Translations under genes and position numbers: made by a program
The notes under the pieces: generated by a model
What the model was told of the DNA's origin: nothing
The model's database searches: none
Seen by the model: only the letters and a program-made list of their open reading frames with translations
In this document: positions 60,101 to 64,000 of the stretch, in pieces
Layout of the letters: every line of letters begins with the position of its first letter
Position numbering within the stretch: the first letter of the stretch is position 1
Origin: Calonectria ilicicola
Lineage: Eukaryota; Ascomycota; Sordariomycetes; Hypocreales; Nectriaceae
DNA: 64,000 nt
Reading direction: 5' to 3'
Assembly: GCA_020809705.1 (NCBI GenBank)
Contig: CP085825.1
Span: 620,001 to 684,000 of the forward strand

Positions 60101-61453
60101 TTAAGACTGGGCATTGGCAGTACCGTTCTCAGCCTCAGCCTGCGCCTTGCGGGCAGCGTTGAGGGCCTTGAGCTTGGCGGTACCGAAACCAGCGACACCC
60201 TCCTCCTGGTTGTCACCAAGCCAGGGCTTCTTGGAGTCACCGAGCATGCTTCCAGAAAGGAAGTAGGCAATGAGACCAAGAATGATGAGAACAAAAGCAA
60301 TGGGGTAGAGGTAGTGGATGGTGTAGCCGAAGACACGGATACCGATGATGACACCCCAGAAGTTGGCAGTGAGCAGGGAAATGTCGAAGAAGGCGGCACT
60401 GCCCATGCGCAGGATGAGGGGAGCAAGGGCGTAGAAGATGTTAAGAATAATGGTGTAACCTGCGATCCAGCCGCCAATCTTGGCGCTCCAAACAGTGTCC
60501 TGGAAAGACTTGCGGTCGAAAATGGCAGCTTGAACTCCGTTAATGATCATGCCAAACAACCCCATGAAAGACAGGACTTCGTAGACTGGAGCCTTGGAAA
60601 CGAGCCACTCCTCAAAGACGTTGCTGGTACCGTAGAGGGTGGCGCCGAGCAGAGCAAACAAATCACCCTTGAGAAGATCGACGCCGGGGCCGCCGTTGGA
60701 ACCAGTAATGTGGTCGGAAGCCAGCAGAATTCCCATACCACCACAGCAGACCAGGATACCAATGACCTGGAAGAGCTTGTAGCGGACCTTGAGGAGGAAG
60801 AAGGAGATGATGACAACGCAGACAATAGACCAGAAGTTGATGAGCTGCGCGGACAGAATGTTGGTGTAGCGGTAAGCCAGAACGGTGAAATAGTTACCCT
60901 CAACGTCCAGGAAGGACATGATGAGATACTTCCAACCGTTGGATTTGGCAACGCTCCACCACTTGGCAAAGCCGTCTTTGTACAACAGGATGGGGGTATA
61001 AATGAGGAACATCAAGATGTAGTTGAAGACGGTCTGGAAGGCGGGAATGTTGGCGCCAGCATTGGCCAGCAAAGTGGTGAAGGTGTTGGTGCCGGTGATA
61101 CAGAGCGACAGAATCTGTCCGATCAGGACGATGACCCAGAAGTCAGCCGTGGCCAAGTAGCTGTACCAGTGAACAGACTTGGCCTGCAGGATGTGAATAC
61201 CCTGGCCGACAGCTGCGTTCTCCTCAGCAGTGGAAATAGGGCCATTGTTGTCCGTGGCGATGGGAGATTCGTTGGCGACAGCGTCGGTGGTGGTCGGGTA
61301 AAAACCCTTGGAGTCGTCGTTGGTCATGATGTTGGAGTTGTCAGCGGACCGCTGGGCGTGGGTGCCGTATGACGGTTGAGTTTGCGATGAGGAGCTCGAA
61401 GGGGCTGCAGCGTTGGGCAATGAGGCGTTCAATAAGCTCGAACGCTCGTGCAT
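60101..61453 (-). CDS. SLC35F-like (DUF914) drug/metabolite-type transporter, 450 aa
   Basis: A single coding exon on the minus strand. I chose the ATG at 61453 (MHERSSLLNAS): upstream there is a likely 5' UTR intron, with donor GTACGT near 61579 and acceptor GCGCAG at 61466-61471 that would splice just before it. The alternative ATG at 61483 lies inside this intron. About 10 membrane helices follow a Ser/Asn-rich cytosolic N terminus. Family signatures: FLDVEGNYFTVLAYRYTNIL, ISAQLINFW-type stretch and DLFALLGATLYGTSNVFEEW. The C-terminal tail is charged. The family transports unidentified solutes, possibly at Golgi or plasma membrane; substrate is unknown here. The opposite strand is open for about 1 kb, a shadow. 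Confidence 0.85.
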   Translation of the reverse strand: MHERSSLLNASLPNAAAPSSSSSQTQPSYGTHAQRSADNSNIMTNDDSKGFYPTTTDAVANESPIATDNNGPISTAEENAAVGQGIHILQAKSVHWYSYLATADFWVIVLIGQILSLCITGTNTFTTLLANAGANIPAFQTVFNYILMFLIYTPILLYKDGFAKWWSVAKSNGWKYLIMSFLDVEGNYFTVLAYRYTNILSAQLINFWSIVCVVIISFFLLKVRYKLFQVIGILVCCGGMGILLASDHITGSNGGPGVDLLKGDLFALLGATLYGTSNVFEEWLVSKAPVYEVLSFMGLFGMIINGVQAAIFDRKSFQDTVWSAKIGGWIAGYTIILNIFYALAPLILRMGSAAFFDISLLTANFWGVIIGIRVFGYTIHYLYPIAFVLIILGLIAYFLSGSMLGDSKKPWLGDNQEEGVAGFGTAKLKALNAARKAQAEAENGTANAQS

Positions 61454-63306
61454 ATAAAACTGAGGGTCTGCGCATGGTCGCATTGTTAGCACTCATCATC
61501 ATGAGATGTTGCGATTGAGAGGCGGTGGAGGGGCGCGCACCTCGGGCGCGCTAAAGATGAGGCTGCACAACGACGTACCTTGTCTCGCCTCGCAATGTGT
61601 CTCAGAGGAAAGATTCCAAGAGGTTGTTGGTGATCCGCAATGTATTGCTAGTTAATGGTAAGATTTTCTTATGCAGGTCGCACGGGATGGCGGATCTGGC
61701 ACAATCAATCAAGTCTTTCTGACGTCCCCGGGGAGTCTGCAGCGAAGCGCAAAGACTTCAAGTCGCTCGCTGGTAAGTTTATCGGCCGCAAGGGCACATG
61801 TACAAATGCGCCCGAAGAAGCAAACTGTGGTGGAAGCTCGAGCGGGCGCAAGTCGACATGGGCCGGCGGGTTAAAACTTGCGACGAAGAGTTGAGGGCTT
61901 CTCGCACGAGATTTATTCTCGCGAGAAACAAGGGCTCAGGCGACGGCGGGGTTCAGGCGGGTTAGATATGGGATGCGCGCGGCTCGACTGTTGCGACGAC
62001 AAGTCCAGAATTCTCGGTTATGGCCGTTGGAGGCTCAAAGAAGCAAATGCAGCGCCGATCTCTGGGTTCTAGCTGTGGGCAGGGAAGAGTCCAGAGGGGA
62101 GATGGTGGAGGGAAAGGAACAGGCAATGGTTATGAAGTGGGATGGTGGATGGAGTCGGTGCTGCTCGTTAATGGTCTGCAGCCAGAGTCCGATCAGATGA
62201 ATTCCGTCCAATTTTTTTTTTCTTCTGCCACTTTCAGCGTGGCCGCCGAAAAAAGCAAAGTTGGCAGATCTAGCCCGCCACGGCAACCTGCTATTGGGCG
62301 GGGAGACCCAATCGCAGTCTGACCTCCCGGAGCCAAGAACTGCTGCTAAACCCAGGCGGGCAAGACACTCTCGCCTGCTGAGAGTTTAGCGGCTCAGTGG
62401 CGCTCTTCACAGTGGCCCAAGCTCCCACGGTGGCGGGCCGCCTGTTTAGTGTTCCCCGTCACTCCCACGGAAATGGTGGTGGTGCCCCTCTGGGTCCTCC
62501 TTTGGGTCCTGTTTGGCGGGTGGGTTCGCATGCGACGTGGGCTGCTCGCTGGGATGTGTGATTATTACGTACCCAACGGCCACTGTCTCGGTGTAACATT
62601 AGGGGACCTGATACGTTCCGGGGGTATGCCCGTATTGAGCGTGCTTCCTGGAGAAGAAGCGAAAAAAAACTCTTTGATGCCCAAATCCACGCGATTTTCA
62701 CGCTTGTTTCTCGGAATTGTTGGTGGCGTGTGTCCCCAGGCTAGCCGCTCCCTCGCGCTCTCAATTGGGTTGCTGGTCAGAGACGGCAGCGGCGCGCGCA
62801 TTGCCCAGATTCGTTGACCCTGTCGCTGGGGCTTTCACTAGATGCGCCATCCAATGTCACATGGACGCGCAGCGTGGGGGATGGGGCAGAAACGTGGTGC
62901 GCAAAGTTGGTGTGACAGACGGAACATGGCCAACCAGCTGGTCAGCCGCTCTTTTAGTAAATGGCCGACGATAAGCTGAAACATTTTATGTAGGTAGGTA
63001 GGTCGTAGATGAAAAACTAGTCTGCTCTGGTCTGTGTTGAAACAATCCCCAGGTTGATCGCCATGTTGGATGGACAAATTCCCGCCTAGCGCCCTGCCGC
63101 TTCTTTCTTCCCGCTCGACAACAATCTACCCACGTACCCACGGTTTGCGGTGTCAACTCTTAACCACCTGCACGATACCCATAGCTGGCTCCACCTTCAT
63201 CTTCACAGTTGCGCACTAATTTATCTGAAAGAAGGGTCCTAGCCAATAGCGCTCTCTCCAACCCGTGCTGTCATACCACTGTGCACCAGCCGCCGTCTTG
63301 CTCTCT
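61454..63306. other. Intergenic region with 5' UTR intron
   Basis: Contains the 5' leader and likely leader intron (about 61466-61579, minus) of the SLC35F-like gene. Beyond that no coding or RNA feature is supported. It is GC-normal, with GGTAGGTA tract near 62991. Confidence 0.5.
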
Positions 63307-64000
63307 TTAGAGGCCAAAAAACGGGCCCCACCACCATTTCGTAACAATCTTCAACATCGACCACACTGGGCCTGGTCTGCTCCCTCTCTGGTTGCTCGAC
63401 TCATGACCCATCCTGTGTGCCTCTGCAAAATATTGAGCTGCCCCCTTTGCGATGTTAATCCAAGTCCATATTCGTTCCCGCCAGGGTTTTCCCTTTGGCG
63501 GCGAGCTCGACTTTTTTGCAGTGTCAGGCGTTGTCGGTTCAGCCATTGGTTTCGTATTGGAACCAGTATAGAGTGTGAGTTGCTGCTGAGATGCATTGGG
63601 TTCTTCAGAGTTTGCTTCAGGAGATAAAATGTCATCATTAGGTGGTGAAAGGTCATCACCTTCCACCACTCTAACCACGGCCAGATTATTCACGATTTGT
63701 ATCGCCGTATTTGTCAAGTTGGACTGTAGCACTTTGGCGGCCTGAGTTTCAAGGATAGGAATTCTGTCTTGCAATTCGCTAAGGATCTGCAACTGCGCAG
63801 GTTCTGCGGTTGCGTATCGCCGCTGGATCAGTCTCTTAATCTAATGCCCCCTTCCGGCAGAATCATCTTCCACATCAAGGACGGCCGAAGAACCATCGGA
63901 AGATCCTTTACTATCAGGCAAGCCATGATGATATACATCGCCTCCATGGTGGTGATTTGGCGGGTTTAGGATCCGATTGACATCTTCATCGTCGAATAAA
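63307..64000 (-). CDS. Partial gene of unknown function at the right edge
   Basis: The minus-strand frame runs from the window edge to a stop at 63307. In-frame TAG at 63841-63843 would interrupt it, but a phase 0 GT-AG intron at 63936-63841 removes it, so I prefer exons from 64000 to 63937 and from 63840 to 63307. The 5' part has acidic FDDEDVNRILNPP. The exon after the intron starts IKRLIQRRYATAEP, then a helical stretch (LSELQDRIPILETQAAKVLQS), then a Ser/Pro-rich linker and a Trp-rich C-terminal end. There is no signal, domain or catalytic motif I recognise. The 5' end is outside the window. Confidence 0.4.

Noticed and set aside
60314..61372. Open frame of 352 codons on the plus strand
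   Set aside because: It lies opposite the SLC35F-like gene, whose motifs are clear. It has biased Asp/Glu/Gly composition and is an antisense shadow of codon bias.
63841..63843. In-frame TAG in the edge gene as a pseudogene stop
   Set aside because: A phase 0 GT-AG intron ending at this TAG explains it as well, so I did not call the gene broken.

Overview
This window is nuclear DNA of a filamentous ascomycete (Pezizomycotina, most likely a Sordariomycete; Hypocreales is a guess). Protein-coding genes are interrupted by short GT-AG introns of about 45-210 bp, mostly 45-100. They have long CT-rich leaders and encode families typical of these fungi: a DFG5/DCW1-type GH76 enzyme, a fungal carboxylesterase, a 'Fungal_N'-type protein, Thr-rich secreted proteins and a PHO84-type transporter. 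I found no bacterial-type operons, rRNA, CRISPR array or intact transposon. Gene models were built by hand by joining frames at splice signals. The phases close for all of them, with one weak junction in the carboxylesterase.

Left part (1-33 kb) is housekeeping-like and gene-sparse. It holds a conserved low-complexity protein (5431-7069, +), a catechol O-methyltransferase-like enzyme (8812-9832, +), a peroxiredoxin-like protein (10826-11741, -), a Cid1-type nucleotidyltransferase with a very long disordered tail (20042-24093, +), a zinc-independent MDR oxidoreductase (25462-26430, +) and a 1007-residue BTB-like protein (28950-32088, +). Two long stretches, 1-5430 and 11742-20041, show no credible gene.

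Middle part (33-48 kb) looks accessory and carries signal or defence-like architectures. A 10-exon gene (33030-37924, +) encodes a 1453-residue protein with, in order, an N-terminal Cys-rich zinc module, a P-loop GTPase-like domain, a RING-like finger, a patatin phospholipase with intact Ser/Asp dyad, and two UIM-like helices. It is followed by a heavily N-glycosylated membrane protein (38530-40557, +), a small secreted protein (40947-41573, -), an AT-rich gene-free block, a PHO84-like transporter (43935-45954, -), and a stand-alone protein with the N-terminal helical domain found on fungal NLR/STAND proteins (46564-48310, +), which has a GC-AG intron.

Right part (48-64 kb) is rich in secreted and cell-surface products: a GPI-anchored GH76 mannanase (50285-51755, +), a Cys-nucleophile alpha/beta hydrolase (52008-53042, -), a carboxylesterase (54249-56305, +), a Thr-rich secreted-protein pseudogene with in-frame TAA codons in the pattern expected from C-to-T mutation (about 56539-57497, +), a related intact Thr-rich secreted protein (58394-59629, +), a SLC35F-like transporter (60101-61453, -) and a partial gene at the right edge (63307-64000, -). 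The best candidate for a new system is the zinc/GTPase/RING/patatin/UIM protein and its surroundings.
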